Source: Parastagonospora avenae f. sp. tritici 18332-5 (lineage: Eukaryota; Ascomycota; Dothideomycetes; Pleosporales; Phaeosphaeriaceae). From it: a stretch of 64,000 bases of DNA. The translations under genes and the position numbers were made by a program. Of the stretch, positions 21,471 to 32,859 are shown in pieces; the stretch's first letter is position 1, and the number at the start of each line of letters is the position of its first letter. A model generated the notes under the pieces. It was not told where the DNA came from. It worked only from the letters and a program-made list of their open reading frames with translations, and did not search any database. Where the stretch lies: the NCBI GenBank assembly GCA_022559985.1, contig JAFJTR010000103.1, positions 33,220-97,219 of the forward strand. Reading direction: 5' to 3'.

Positions 21471-22050
21471 TATGTCAACACCAAATCTAAAGCACTTTGA
21501 CTATCTTTTCCAGACAGGCTACAACTCAGAGATCGAACCAGCATTAATGACACACCCCTATGATAGTCATGTCATATTTCTTGAGTGGCAGTGCTCATGA
21601 CCCCCGGCCACGAATCATAATGGAGCTTGGTTGATGATTTAATGATTTTTGTTGAAGGACTTCTTCTGCCTCCAAGCAAACCTGAATTGTGAGTCGCATT
21701 GCAGATTGTGAAGTCCCGGCTTCACCACTCTCTACATGTCGGCTATTTGGGGCCGCATTACGCACCTCACCAAGTGCTTAATTTTTCACAGGTACCGAAA
21801 TCGATCGTGTGTACCCTTAGGGGTTTGACGATGGGATGCAGTCTATCTTCTCACATGCAAGCCCACATAGCCTTAATAGCGGCACAACACAATTTAAGTT
21901 GTCACGAATGCCACAAAGCCATACAAACTTCGCTTCCCCACAATCGGCCAGCGTTCCATCTCCCACAAGCCTACACCAGAACAATAATACATTCGAGCAA
22001 CACACCATGGCAACACACCATGCCCCATCTTCCCTCATCCTGACCCCATT
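21471..22050. other. Intergenic sequence between two transporter genes
   Basis: No gene seen; contains the 3' flanks of the convergent DHA2 pseudogene and DHA1 gene. Confidence 0.5.
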
Positions 22051-23716
22051 CTACTCCGCCACCCACCTACTCCTCTCCCTAATCCTCTCCCCCCACGCAA
22101 AGAAAACCACCGGAATCGGCGCCAACCCCACCGCACACGCCCCCAGCACCACCGTCGCCCTCTCCACGCCTAAGCTCTTATACATCCCCGTCGCGAAAAG
22201 CGGCATACCCGCCGCAAACACGCTCCTGAGAAACGTGTTCGCAGCCACCGCACTGTTCGCATGTACGCCGTAGCAATCGACAATATAATTCAGGCCCTGC
22301 ATGTTAATCAGGATTATGCCCATTCCGATCGGTACGCCTGCGAGGATTTGCCACGCGGGGTTCAAGGAGGGCGAGCTGGTGAGGCCGAATGCGAAGATGC
22401 CGAGGGGGAGGAAAAGTCCGCCGAGAGACATTAGCAGCATGCGGTATTCGCGGGGGCGACCAGCGGACGGGTTGGGCGCGAGGCGGGTGTGGATAGTTAG
22501 TGAGATGAGGAGGGAGGCGAGGATGCAGCCGAGTAGGATGGCGAGGAGGGGGAGGGTGGCGGTAGTGGGGGTCCAGTGGCGCTCGAGGATGAAGGAGGTG
22601 GGGTAGGCGAGGAAGAAGATGTACATTAGCCCTGTGATTCATCTCGTTAGTGGTTGTGGAAAGAGGGAGGAGGAGAAGGTACGCACCGAAGACGACGGAT
22701 ATGTACAGCGACATGAGCAGGAGGATTGGTTCGAGGAAGAGCATTTTCGCGGGCTTCGCGAGACACTGCGAGAGTATGTCGCGGGTGGTGAGGGAGGTTT
22801 GTTCGGACTTGGAGTGGTATGCCCAATTTTGCGTTATGCTTCGCATGCGCTTTGCGCGGCGGGTGAGGAGGACGGGGCCGAAAGTTTCGGTGAGGACGGG
22901 GTAGGTGATGAGTGCGTTCGCGAGGGAGACGACCGCGATGAGGTATTCGATCCTGTGCGAACGTATAAGTGCGTGTTGAGATGTTGAAGGAGGTCGACGT
23001 ACCATCTCCATCCAAGCGAACTGACGATGATTCTCGATCCGACCTAGCCACGGTCAGAATATGATGCTTGTTGTAGATGTAGAGACACTCACTATCGGAC
23101 CCAAGATTGGGCCAATCATCAAAAACGACCCAACAGCAGGCATAGCAAACCCTCTCTGCTGCGGCGTCCATATATCCGCCAGCGTACCACTCAACACCGC
23201 ACTCGGCGCCGCTCCAAACACGCCTTGCAGGAAGCGAAATATGAAGATCGTCGAAACAGAATGTGCTTCAGCAACGGGTAGCTGTAAGAGCGCGAAGCAC
23301 AAATACCCGATTAGCAATGGACCTTTGCGACCAAAGTGCTCACTGAGCGGTCCAAACATAATCGGCCCAACCGCAAACCCAAGCATAAACATACTCGTCC
23401 CCGCACCCACCATAACTTCCACAGCAACCCCAAACTCCCTACTCGTCACCACCGCAGCCGGGCTAAACACACTGCTGGCAAACGTCGTGGTAAGCACGTA
23501 CAGCGCAATCGACATGGTGATGAGCCATTTGCGCCAGCGCGGCAGATTCTGCGGATTGCCAGCGTCGCCGGCGCCGTACCAGTCAACGAGATAGGTGGGG
23601 CCTTTGATGGTGTCGAGCAAGCGTTCTTCGAAGGCGGCGGAGAGGGTGGTGGATGAGGAGGAGGAAGAGGAGGCGGGAGTTTCGTGGACTGTCGGGCCTT
23701 TGGATGGGGACGACAT
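22051..23716 (-). CDS. DHA1-type MFS multidrug/polyamine transporter
   Basis: Four exons (23716-23093, 23043-23003, 22952-22687, 22631-22051), 503 residues. The 41 bp second exon is needed: it restores GPIVGSRIIVSSLGWRWIEY. The N terminus has a serine run, then the family's VDWYGAGDAGNPQNLPRW lead into helix 1. Motif A appears as GPLSEHFGRKGPLLIG, and motif C-like GSFLMIGPILGPIVGS closes helix 5. The C-terminal half has GMGIILINMQGLNYIVDCYG and a final LGACAVGLAPIPVVFFAWG helix. This is the Tpo1/Flr1/Qdr-like group of plasma-membrane proton antiporters that export drugs, polyamines or fungal metabolites. No defect is visible. Substrate unknown. Confidence 0.9.
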
Positions 23717-24215
23717 GCTGGTGATTTGGAGAATGTGCTAGTATTAGGTCTTCACATAAGAGAAGGGGCTGAGGTTGTTATACCGATGGGTTGTGGCTGG
23801 GTGGTCGGTGTCATCCGGTGACCCCGGTTACCGATATCGCGAATCAAAGAAGCCACAGCCATCGATCTCTGCTACGGTGCATCGACTGTGTTATAAATCA
23901 TGTGAATGAAATTTGCTGATGTTGACTTGAAATGAGAAGGAGTTACAACCGAAGGCCCGGCTACGTGCAACAAAGTGCCAAGGCGGGATTTCATGGAACT
24001 AGGAATGAATTGGTATATCGCCGCCACCCATGGCGAGCTGTCCCGAACACGGCTGTGCATATGAACATGAAAAGTATAGAAGATCGTGATGGAGCCCTTG
24101 AATGGTAATAATGCGGTCATGACAAAAAACTGGAAGTCGTAAGACTGGTGAGCCGAGCCAAGGCACTGACCATTATGTAAGACGTTAAGGAAATTCGTAC
24201 TGCAGGCGGTGGCAT
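23717..24215. other. Intergenic sequence
   Basis: No gene seen. The left part is the promoter of the DHA1 transporter and the right part the 3' flank of the MBP1-type gene. Confidence 0.5.
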
Positions 24216-26903
24216 TTACGCTTCGACACCTTCAACCTTACGCAGGAATTCGCGAACGCGGCCGACTTCAACGCCCTCGCCTTCCTCGCTATCCAGAGCT
24301 GCGACGAGACTCTCCAGACATTCCTCGATCCTGCTCTCTTCAACCTTTGTGCATAATGATACTACCTTGCGGTACATTTGCTCCAGTTGGCCATCCTTCT
24401 CCTTTAGCTTTCGACTTCGAGTGAGCAGCGCAGCATTGGCATGAGTGTAGGTGTCGAGACGATGTCGGAGAACCGGGGTGGAGATCCGTGTTAGATGTGG
24501 TGAAGTTTGGTGATTCGAGAAAGAAGCAGGATCAAGCGGTAGTGGTGTCGAGAGATAAGACGGTCCATCAGAGGCGTGTCGTCTCAGGGTTTCGCCGACT
24601 TGTCGCAGCTCGAACGGTAGGTCTTCCTCGTTGATGAGGAAACCCGCACCCTCCGCATCCGCATATCCTATCCTTCGCTTCTCTTGAAGCTCGCCGACGC
24701 CAGCATTCACTGACAGCATATGTCTTTGAGGCTCGAGCCACCGCTTGAGGTTCGCTATCCGTTTTGCTCGGTCTTGTCGTAATCGCAGTCGATTGCGCAG
24801 GTGCTCGAGCCTTTGTTGCTCCTGTTTTTGTTGACTCGATAGCTGAGTGATTAGATCGTTGGTGCGGTCGATGGAGTCTTGCTTTAGGCGCGCTTCTTGT
24901 GTAAACTGCATAGAAGCGGATTGGAGGATGCCGCTCATGACTGGGTTTTGTTAGCGCCTGGTCTGTAGATGTGTTCAGATCGACTTACGCGGCTGGATCT
25001 CCCGGCTCGTTTCCTCCACTTTGCTCAGTGGCGCCTTGCCTTTACTGGGACTGGCGGCAACGTCAACGGCATGACTATCGAGGCCATCACTTCCAACACC
25101 AAAATCAACTGGCCTGGTGCCCTTGTGGTTTGGTATGGTCGGGTCAGCCTGGACCTCCATGAGCTGCGAGATGATATTACGGTTGCCGATGCGTGCTGCC
25201 AGATTTAGAGCAGTGTTTCCTGCCTTGTCGCGAGCGTTCACCATCTCCTGCATGAAGCGCATGAGTCCAATAGGCTTGGGGTAGTTGTCCTGGAACGAAA
25301 TTGCCTGGCTGGCACCGATGTTGCTGCGTACAAGGTACTCTAGCAGGGCTTCGAGATAGTACTTGCTCGATGCAGCCCTGCCCTTGATAGCGCACGTGAC
25401 TGCGATGTGGTGGAGAATGGTCCGGCCTTGGGTGTCGCGCAGCTCGATCAGAGGTGCCAGGATCTCGAGCGTCTCCGGGAAGCAGCTGTGGTCCAGACTG
25501 TTGTTGACTGATACTGCGCTCATCAAGGGGGTTTGGCCTGCGGCATTGCCCCTGAACATGTTTGCGCCTTTGGAGACGAGCAATCGCATGAGTGATACGC
25601 GGGCAAGGGTGGCGGCCCAGTGTAGTGCAGTGTTGGCGCTGTTGTCGATGGGCATGTCAAGATCGGCGCCTGATAGGTGTAGTATCGCTGGGTGATGGGT
25701 GAAGTCTGTCCGCGTCTGATCTGCAAAGAGGTCGGTCAGCATCGCCTGCTTTTCCTCACTGCCCTTCGTATCTGGATGCGGCAGCGGTGGTAGCGCCGAG
25801 GGTGCCTCGCCATCAGGAAGGGTGATCTGGTGTCCGGTCTGGTGGTAGAATGATTCGCTGGGCTCGGTTGGGGAGCCCAGATCGCGCATCGACATGTCGA
25901 CGCCGTTGGGTTGCGAGAATGACTCTTCGGTGCGCATGCGCTTGCGGGGCGGTTCCTGCGCATCGTCGAGTCCGGTGCCGTATGCAGAGTCGGTGTGTCC
26001 ATTTGCGCCGCTGAAGCTGCGCTCTGAGGCCAGGCTCTGGACGCTGTGCTGGCTGCTCGTGCGGAACGACTCTTGGCTAGCAGCGGGCCCCGGACCCGGT
26101 CCTGGTCCTTGCGACGGTCGCGCAGTGGATCTGCGACCTTGTGAAGAGCTTCCTGGGCGCGGTGGCGCGGGCGAGTTCAGGCGCGCAACCTTGTTCATGG
26201 CGGCGAGCGCGCTCGTGGCGGTGGATGAGATGTTGGAGAAGAAGGTGCCGCCGACGCTCTGGCTGGTGCTGCGGCCGTCCATGCTCTGCGTGTAGAAGCG
26301 CTTGCGGTTGGCGGCCATGGCCTGCTCCTTGGTGGGCGTCTCAATGCCGTGGCTGGCGTTGCCGTCGACATTGATGTCGTAGTCGAGGAGCGGGCGCAGG
26401 ACGTCCTCGACCCCGTACTGGCGACAGAACTCGCGGCCACGGCGGTAGTTGATCCACGTGCCCTGGTACTTTCCATAGCCGCCCTGCACCTTTTCGTGCT
26501 CGCCGTTCAATATCTCTTTCTCGAGCACTTTGGTGCGCTTGCCCTTGTCGACGCCGGCAACCTTCAGGATCTGTGTAGCGTTGAGCCAGCCGTCGGAGCG
26601 GCGGCGCATGACGGCGACGCGGTTGACCTCCATCTCGTAGACGCTGACGCCCGAGTAGACGGCCTGGGGTCAGTATGTTAGCATGATCCCGTGACTTGGT
26701 GTGAATTGCGCGCGCACCGTGTATATCTGGGGCTTGTCCATGGCGTGCTGCTGGTAGCCGGGTTCCTGCTGCGAAAAGGAGCGGCTGAAGCCGGGCGCTG
26801 CCATGAGTCCTGGGCCGTGGGGAGAATTGTGGTACATGGCCGGCTGGGCTGGCGGCGAGCCCTGGGGGAAAGACGACGACAGCGACGGGCGCGCGACTTG
26901 CAT
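24216..26903 (-). CDS. mbp1: APSES cell-cycle transcription factor, MBP1 type
   Basis: Three exons (26903-26718, 26663-24989, 24940-24216), 861 residues. Residues about 65-160 form the APSES/KilA-N DNA-binding domain (VYEMEVNRVAVMRRRSDGWL, NATQILKVAGVDKGKRTKVL, then GTWINYRRGREFCRQYGV). A long Ser/Pro/Gly-rich linker follows, then ankyrin repeats (NTALHWAATLARVSLMRLLV, QTPLMSAV, RTILHHIAV, NTALNLAARIGN), then a C-terminal coiled coil (SSQQKQEQQRLEHLRNRLRL) used for partner binding. With DNA-binding domain and ankyrins together, this is the Mbp1/Res subunit of MBF rather than Swi6, controlling G1/S genes through ACGCGT-like elements. The last intron (GTAAGTCG, 24988-24941) joins the ankyrin and coiled-coil parts. 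The promoter is shared with the divergent LYR gene. Confidence 0.93.
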
Positions 26904-27257
26904 TATGTCAGCGCACGGCTGAGTGAATGCGCGGTGAGTGTGCGCTATGCGGACATGGGTCGTGGGGGGAGGAAGGCGCGGAGGGGGGTGAATATTCGAG
27001 GAGGAAGTCGCGCCCTTGTCGTCGCAATGTTTGTCGAGAATAGGGAAGGGGCGATGATGGGTTGCGTGGGTGGAGAGCTGCAACGCGGGGGGTGAATTGG
27101 CGGCTGGCCGTCGTGGTCGAGGGTGGATCTTCGCGTTCACGCGTCTCGGTTCGGCTGAGCACAGGAGCACAGGCACCAATCACACCGAGACACCCTTTTG
27201 TGCCCCGTCCGCTCACCACCACCCGTCTGTCTGTCTGTGTCGTGCGCCTCCTGTTTG
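26904..27257. promoter_or_regulatory. Divergent promoter between MBP1-type and LYR genes
   Basis: 354 bp separate the two start codons. The sequence is GC-rich with no clear TATA box. Pyrimidine-rich runs precede the LYR start (TCTGTCTGTCTGTG near 27228). Placement as promoter follows from gene orientation. Confidence 0.6.
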
Positions 27258-28586
27258 ATGTCTCCAACGGCATCCTCGCAGGCCAAGTCGATCCATTTGC
27301 TGCGTGCTCTCCTGCGCGAAGCCACGTATCTGCCCGATGTCGTCGCCCGCAAGTACTTCGCCCGATATATCCTGAACCGCTTCAAAGCATACCAGCCTAG
27401 CGAAAATGCAACGGCTTCAACGGACGTCGAGGCTGTGAGAAAGTACCGTCACCGCAGCTTCAAGCGCCGCCAGCTGAGCATCATCATCGAGCGCACCACC
27501 CAAGTGCAGAAAAAGGCCCAGAAAGGCCTGCACTACCTGCGCCGTGCCAACCAAGGCGAAATACCTTGTCTGCAGAAGGTGCTGTTCTTCACCTATGGCC
27601 GCATAGGGAGGCGCAAATATGCGCTCCTAGATGATGTGTTGCAGCCCGACCCCATCACGGATGGTGGCAGAAAGGTCAAACCATCTGAACTGCTAGACCG
27701 CACACCGCTGCAGAAAATGTACTACAGCAACAAAAAGTATCTGCAGTATCTCGATGCGCCGAAAGAGTCCAACGGCATGTATGTGATGAACATATCCGAC
27801 CGGTATTCGCGGCTCCGAGTCGTCCTTAAGTCTCAGCACCAGCGCGGCATCTCCATACATCGAGAACTGAAGAGTCCGTCGATGAAGACGCCCATGCACA
27901 ACATCTGGATGCGCCCAATGCCCCTTGTGCGAGCGCGCAATAACGTCCGACGATGGTATGCCGAGACCATGACGCGCTTCCTACCACCGTTGCCGACCGA
28001 AGAATGGGACAAGATGCAAGCCATGGTGGAGGGGTCTGAGAGGATCAGTCTGGTCAAGCGCAGAGTGCCGGTTAGATCCTTGCCAGAGGCTACGGATCAC
28101 GATGACAGTCTGCACACGGTATCAGAGGGGATGAGTCTGAGCAAACGGAGCAAGGCAGATAGACCCAATGGCATCTGGCGCCCGCACAACATCACCCCCA
28201 AGTTCATGCGCCGATTCTACTCAAGGATCCTGCAATTGTGCTGCAAGGTCGAGTATAGTGCAGAGCGTAAGCACTGGGTTGCCACCTGGGGCCAGCCCAT
28301 ACACGCCACCCGACCAGAAGTATACGAAGCACCAATAGACGCATCGTTGTTCGCTGGCGTTGATGCGAAAGGAAAGCTACCACCTGCCCCCAAAGTGTTT
28401 GTGCCTCCAGCTCAGCCCGGACTCGAGATTCAGCCACGCAACGAAAAGGGCGAATACATCCGCTTCCCCTTCTTCACTGAACAACTGCCCGAGGACAATC
28501 CAATGCGCATGCAACTCGAAGCGTGGAAGAAGCAGCGCCTTGCTGCTGGCATTATCGACGAGAACGGCAAATTCCGCGGGCGGTGA
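27258..28586 (+). CDS. LYR-motif protein, long fungal form
   Basis: Single exon; with the ATG at 27258 it is 442 residues. Near the N terminus, HLLRALLREATYLPD followed by ARKYFARYILNRFKAY matches the three-helix LYR (Complex1_LYR) pattern of mitochondrial assembly and translation factors. The remaining 370 residues are basic, conserved in character and soluble, with no other domain I recognise, and end GIIDENGKFRGR. An upstream in-frame ATG at 27198 would add 20 cysteine-rich residues; I prefer 27258 because the shorter N terminus leads directly into the helix. Fungal LYR proteins of this length are usually annotated only by the motif; a mitochondrial role is inference. Confidence 0.75.
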   Translation: MSPTASSQAKSIHLLRALLREATYLPDVVARKYFARYILNRFKAYQPSENATASTDVEAVRKYRHRSFKRRQLSIIIERTTQVQKKAQKGLHYLRRANQGEIPCLQKVLFFTYGRIGRRKYALLDDVLQPDPITDGGRKVKPSELLDRTPLQKMYYSNKKYLQYLDAPKESNGMYVMNISDRYSRLRVVLKSQHQRGISIHRELKSPSMKTPMHNIWMRPMPLVRARNNVRRWYAETMTRFLPPLPTEEWDKMQAMVEGSERISLVKRRVPVRSLPEATDHDDSLHTVSEGMSLSKRSKADRPNGIWRPHNITPKFMRRFYSRILQLCCKVEYSAERKHWVATWGQPIHATRPEVYEAPIDASLFAGVDAKGKLPPAPKVFVPPAQPGLEIQPRNEKGEYIRFPFFTEQLPEDNPMRMQLEAWKKQRLAAGIIDENGKFRGR

Positions 28587-28758
28587 AGTCCATTCCGAAC
28601 GCCGATCGGAAATTCTGCTGCCTCCCGACATTTGCAGGGCGCGCCTCCCCACACTTTGACAACATCTGGAGACTTATATAAAAGGTTTTTGTGCCCATAA
28701 TCTACGCCAAACATTCTTACACAAATCCTGCATCACCTACAACATTTGCACCGACGCA

Positions 28759-29329
28759 ATGGCATCGAACGGTGCTCAGATTCGCCACGCAACGCGAGAT
28801 GGTATGTCAACCACTGCACCAGATCCCGAACATGCTCTTATTAATTAAAGATGTTCCGACCATTATCGGTCTGATTCAAGAACTTGCCGATTACGAGAAA
28901 GCATCTTCATCCGTTGAAGCCACCAATGAGCTCCTCACGCGCACCCTTTCGCACTACGACCCCTCCACGACTTCCTTCTCAGAAGGCTACGCAAAGACGC
29001 TCCTCCTCACCGACCCAGATGGCACAATCGCAGGCATGGGATTGTACTTTTACAACTTCAGCACGTGGACTGGCGTGCCTGGCATATACCTGGAAGATCT
29101 GTTCGTCAAGCCGGCGTACAGAAAGAAGGGGTATGGAGTAGCAATTCTCAAGGCGCTTGCACAAGAGGTGGAGAAGATTGGAGGGAAGAGGCTGGAATGG
29201 AGCTGTCTGGATTGGAATGAGCCGAGTTTGCAGTTCTACCAGAGTGAAATCATAGGCGCCAAAAGGAAGGATGGCTGGGTTGGATTGAGGGTAGAAGGTG
29301 ACGCGTTGGGCAAGCTGGCGAGCTCGTAG
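28759..29329 (+). CDS. GNAT acetyltransferase, diamine-acetyltransferase-like
   Basis: Two exons, 28759-28801 and 28851-29329, joined by a 49 bp GTATGT...AAAG intron that completes ATRDDVPTII; 173 residues. The GNAT acetyl-CoA site is YLEDLFVKPAYRKKGYGVAI (R-x-x-G-x-G/A type), followed by RLEWSCLDWNEPSLQFYQ. The order IYLEDLFV...LDWN...FY is that of the spermidine/spermine N1-acetyltransferase-like branch, so a small amine is the likely substrate. It lies 172 bp downstream of the LYR gene in the same orientation, with a pyrimidine-rich leader. Confidence 0.9.
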
Positions 29330-29686
29330 TTAAGCTGCGACTATATCTTCCTGCGGCGATTTCCGTTGGCGAAGTTGACAGACCGCACCAGCAACAGTAA
29401 TGTATCCTCCACGCTTACGGCCGAGAACTTGTATTATCACCTCGCTTCCATGTGCCATTCTTCTTCCCAGAGCTATGCCCAAAGTCCAACAGCTCCGATG
29501 CTAAGCACGTCAGATCCCCTCACTCCTTGCGCTATACGACGCAAGTGTCGGTAGATGTGCACTAGACGCGTAGATCTGTAGATCCCTCAGATCATCACCT
29601 CGGCTCCACTAGCCTCATACGAGATGTACAATTATAAGATACCTGCCTCATGAACTTCAAAATCCGTACACGACGATCCAGTCACA
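29330..29686. other. Intergenic sequence
   Basis: No gene seen; contains the promoter of the HsbA-like gene, with a TATA-poor, AC-rich leader. Confidence 0.5.
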
Positions 29687-30305
29687 ATGCTCTTCTCACG
29701 TTTTGCGATTCTCCCCTCCCTTGCTTTCGCGGGATCGCTCCCACGCGACATTCTGCCAACAGGACAGACAGTCAAGCAGGATGTGATTAACATCCACAAC
29801 GCAGTGCTGGCGCTCGACAACACGATAAACTCGTACCAAGGCGTTCCGCTGCCGACTTCGCTTGTTGAAGGCACGCCCGTCCTCCTCGGCGTCGCAGAAA
29901 TCCACAGAGTGAACCGCGCTGGTTTTCGACACGCACTCGCCGCCCTGCCATTCACGGTCGAGGATAGTCGGGATGTCATTGACGCCGTCGTAGACACTGG
30001 TACGTATCGATTACACTATCCCAGAGCAAGAGCTGATTGGACTGTTAGTCAATGTATCCATTCCCAAATCCACGCAAGATCTGAAAGCCAAGGTCGACGC
30101 ATTCAAGCAAGGCGGCCTCGTCCCCGTTGTCATCGCAAGCTTGACCCTACTCCTGAGCGACCACGATACATTCAGCGCCGCAACACTTGTGAAAATCGAC
30201 CAAGCCGTCGGGCCCGAGAAAATCAAGCAAGGCGAAGACGCAGTCGCGAACATCCACAATGCTATCGCAGATGCTATCAAGTTCTACGCAACGAATCTTG
30301 CCTAG
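29687..30305 (+). CDS. HsbA-like secreted cell-wall protein
   Basis: Two exons, 29687-29999 and 30049-30305; 189 residues. A signal peptide (MLFSRFAILPSLAFAG) precedes the helical domain typical of hydrophobic-surface-binding protein A and fungal cell-wall galactomannoproteins: VKQDVINIHNAVLALDNTIN, VLLGVAEIHRVN, then IDQAVGPEKIKQGEDAV and IHNAIADAIKFY. Aspergillus HsbA attaches to hydrophobic surfaces and recruits cutinase-type enzymes. This copy lacks cysteines. It converges with the phosphodiesterase gene: only four bases lie between the two stop codons. A paralogue is at 32260-32859. Confidence 0.85.
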
Positions 30306-30309
30306 TCTA

Positions 30310-31684
30310 TCATCCAAAGAACCTCTTATACCACCCATTCTTCCGTCCATCCTTCCACGTCTTTCCATCCTGTAGTAAATCCAACATATTTCTCTTCCCC
30401 TGCCGCTCGAGATCCGCGTGCCACAAATCCGCATTGTCGGTGATAATCCAGTTAAACCCCTGGCGCAGCAGCCAGTCAAAGTCACTGCGATGATCGCGCC
30501 CGTCGGCCGATTTGTTACCAACCAGCACGTCGAGTAATTTCGGCATGGAGTTTTCTTGGAAACTGTACGCCGAGTTGTTGAAGCGGATATCCTTTGGCAG
30601 CGAGAAATTCCCCGTGTCGTAGAAGGATTGTGTGAGTTGGGAGAAGATGGGTGTGGTAAAGTCGCCGTCTGCGAAACTTGATGGAGTCAGCAGTTTACTT
30701 ACGATCGAGCGATTATGGCAAACTTACAAAACCCCCGAAGTACTGAATGTATATCCACAATCCTCTCGCCTCTGGCTAGCATTTACCCAATCCAGCAAAT
30801 CCTGGCCCGGGCCGTCGTTCGAGTATAGTTCGATTTCAGCGCTGATGGTGTAGTTCGTGCTCATGAATGCTTTCAGCGATGCTAGTGTATTGAACGCGAC
30901 CTCGTCCGCGGGCTGGTAGACGGGTAGATACGGAATCCTCACCCCACTACCCAGCGCATCCTTCATCCACGCCTGCGCCTCCAATTCCTCTGGCGTCTGC
31001 CACCACGCAGCTTGCAGTTTATAGATACACCACTCGTTCGCGGGCACACCCGCTGCGTTGGTGAGATTCTTCAGCGCCCAGTATGCCGGCTCCACAGCCT
31101 CTTTGTCCTTGAAATCCAACTGCAATACCACATTCGCGCCGCTCTTCCGAATATTCTCCACCATGTCCGGCAGCGTGGGGACTGTTTCTTCATGCACGCG
31201 CCCCGCCTCATCGCGCAAGTGTAAATGCTCGATGAAGCCCGTGAAATTCAACTCTGCGACGGCCGGATTGTAGCCTCGCCCGGTGTACGGGTTATAAGCA
31301 GCGCGACCAGTGAATTCACCTACGTCTGTCTCGCGGCCCAGACCCTTGTCGTGGATCATGGGTAACTGGCCGTCGAGCGAGATGTGGATATCTGTCTCGA
31401 TGCATTCGATGCCGGCTTGGGAGGCGCGGAAGTAGGCGTCGTGCGAGTTTTCGGTCGTGCCATTCCATCTGCGTCGCCACTTAGAAACCCGGCAAGGAAG
31501 AATGGGGATAGGGATTTCGTGGGGTGTGTTACCGCAGGCCTCTGTGAGCGCAGAGAATGGTTAGGTCTGAGCGCGGACGCCGGAAGGCTTCGATGATCTT
31601 GTGCACGTCGTAGTCTTGACGGGCGGAGTGGGCGAGGGTGCTCAGCGCAAGCAGCGCGGCTACGACTTTTGAACTTGAAAGCAT
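30310..31684 (-). CDS. Secreted glycerophosphodiesterase/PLC-like enzyme
   Basis: Three exons (31684-31533, 31468-30744, 30668-30310), 411 residues. The first 21 residues are a signal peptide (VVAALLALSTLAHSARQ). The TIM-barrel signatures follow: LTILCAHRGLRWNGTTENS (catalytic HRG...EN), then IECIETDIHISLDGQLPMIH (metal-binding ExD and D-x-H). Later strands include NVVLQLDFKDKEA, and the C terminus FNWIITDNADLW is the usual closing strand. The family hydrolyses glycerophosphodiesters to sn-glycerol 3-phosphate, or related phospholipid headgroups. The second intron uses donor GTACTT at 30743; this is the only choice I found that keeps frame and leads into GDFTTPIFSQL, but it is the least certain splice. 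It sits between two HsbA-like genes. Confidence 0.85.
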
Positions 31685-32259
31685 CACGGCGACGTTTGGT
31701 GGGTGTCCGAGGACAACTCAATAATTGCCATTGTCAAATGCCTCAGGAGGGCTCCATCATGGGTAACTATATATGCATGCTCCAATTGACCGACGCACCG
31801 TCCCGTTGGGTATGGGACCTCGTCACCACTTTCCGTCTCACGCAGTTGTGCCAGCATATCCTGCACAGCAGGTTGCGGTAAACTTTGAGTATGATGCAAT
31901 GTCAAGCTTATGGTTCGGGGTAAGGTGTAGATCTGACCCCGCTCCTACGGCTTCATTTCGGCACAATGGGGCTCACGTGGGTAGTGGTGTGAGGCGATTG
32001 GGGGGTTATGGTCACTGATTTTGGAGGGTTTGGAGATGTGAAGAGAAGATTATGCGGAAGAGTGTTGATGCGATGGAAGTGGCGGTGGAAGATGCGGTGT
32101 GTATTCACCCGAGTTTGTTCGGCAAATGGTGTGCTATTCTCCAAGTTTGTAATTCGTTTCTACACACATCGATATCAATCACACGTCATTATACTGCGTA
32201 ACATTATTTTCGCATTACAGTTCTTGGAGTAGTCGTCGCTGAAGACCGTGCTAGGACGT
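31685..32259. other. Intergenic sequence
   Basis: No gene seen; promoter of the phosphodiesterase on the left, 3' flank of the second HsbA-like gene on the right. Confidence 0.5.
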
Positions 32260-32859
32260 TCAGCTGTAAACAGCAATCGCCTCGTCAAACGCCTGATCAA
32301 GAATGCCTTTCCCAAAGTCCAAAAGCCCAGCATCCTGCTCTGTTACCTTCTCTTTGACAGCAGCTATCAGTCCGCCTGTGTGTTCCTTCAAGGTCTTAAG
32401 GTCCTTCAATACAATGGGAGCGGTGAGTGTTCTCTTGAACTCAGGGTACTATACCGTGTTAGTCAATGCTAGCTCGCCATCATAAACAGCGATATATACC
32501 TTTGACTTGAGCGCATTCAGCGAGTCCTGAGTGGGACCAATTTGGGTTGCCAGTGTCTGAACAACTTCTGTGCTCTCGGGTGCGGTGAATTTGCTGCTTT
32601 CTTGCGCCGTGTCTGTTGCTTTGAGAGTCAGGCTATCGACTTTCTTTTCTGCGCTAATCACCGCGATACCCTGGGGTAGGACGCCGAACAGGGAGCCATC
32701 GTAGTTGTTGACGGCGGTTGTGAGCTGCTTTGTGGCCGCACCAAGACTCCTGATCTGTTCAATCAGTTGCGGTGCAAGATCTTGTGAGTCTTGACGAGGC
32801 ACCAAAGGGACAGCGTGACTGATGGCGATAAATGGTAGGAGAAAGAAAGAGTAATGCAT
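32260..32859 (-). CDS. HsbA-like secreted cell-wall protein, second copy
   Basis: Two exons, 32859-32500 and 32448-32260; 182 residues. Signal peptide MHYSFFLLPFIAISHAVP, then a dibasic-like VPRQ, then a four-helix domain with IRSLGAATKQLTTAVNNYDG, IAVISAEKKVDSL and, after the intron, APIVLKDLKTLKEHTGGLIA and AFDEAIAVYS. The placement of the intron near the middle of the domain and the helix pattern resemble the gene at 29687, but the sequences have diverged widely. It lacks cysteines and looks intact. Confidence 0.82.

Noticed and set aside
22301..23656. Long plus-strand frames across the DHA1 transporter
   Set aside because: They are antisense to a well-supported four-exon transporter gene and have proline/arginine-rich shadow composition.
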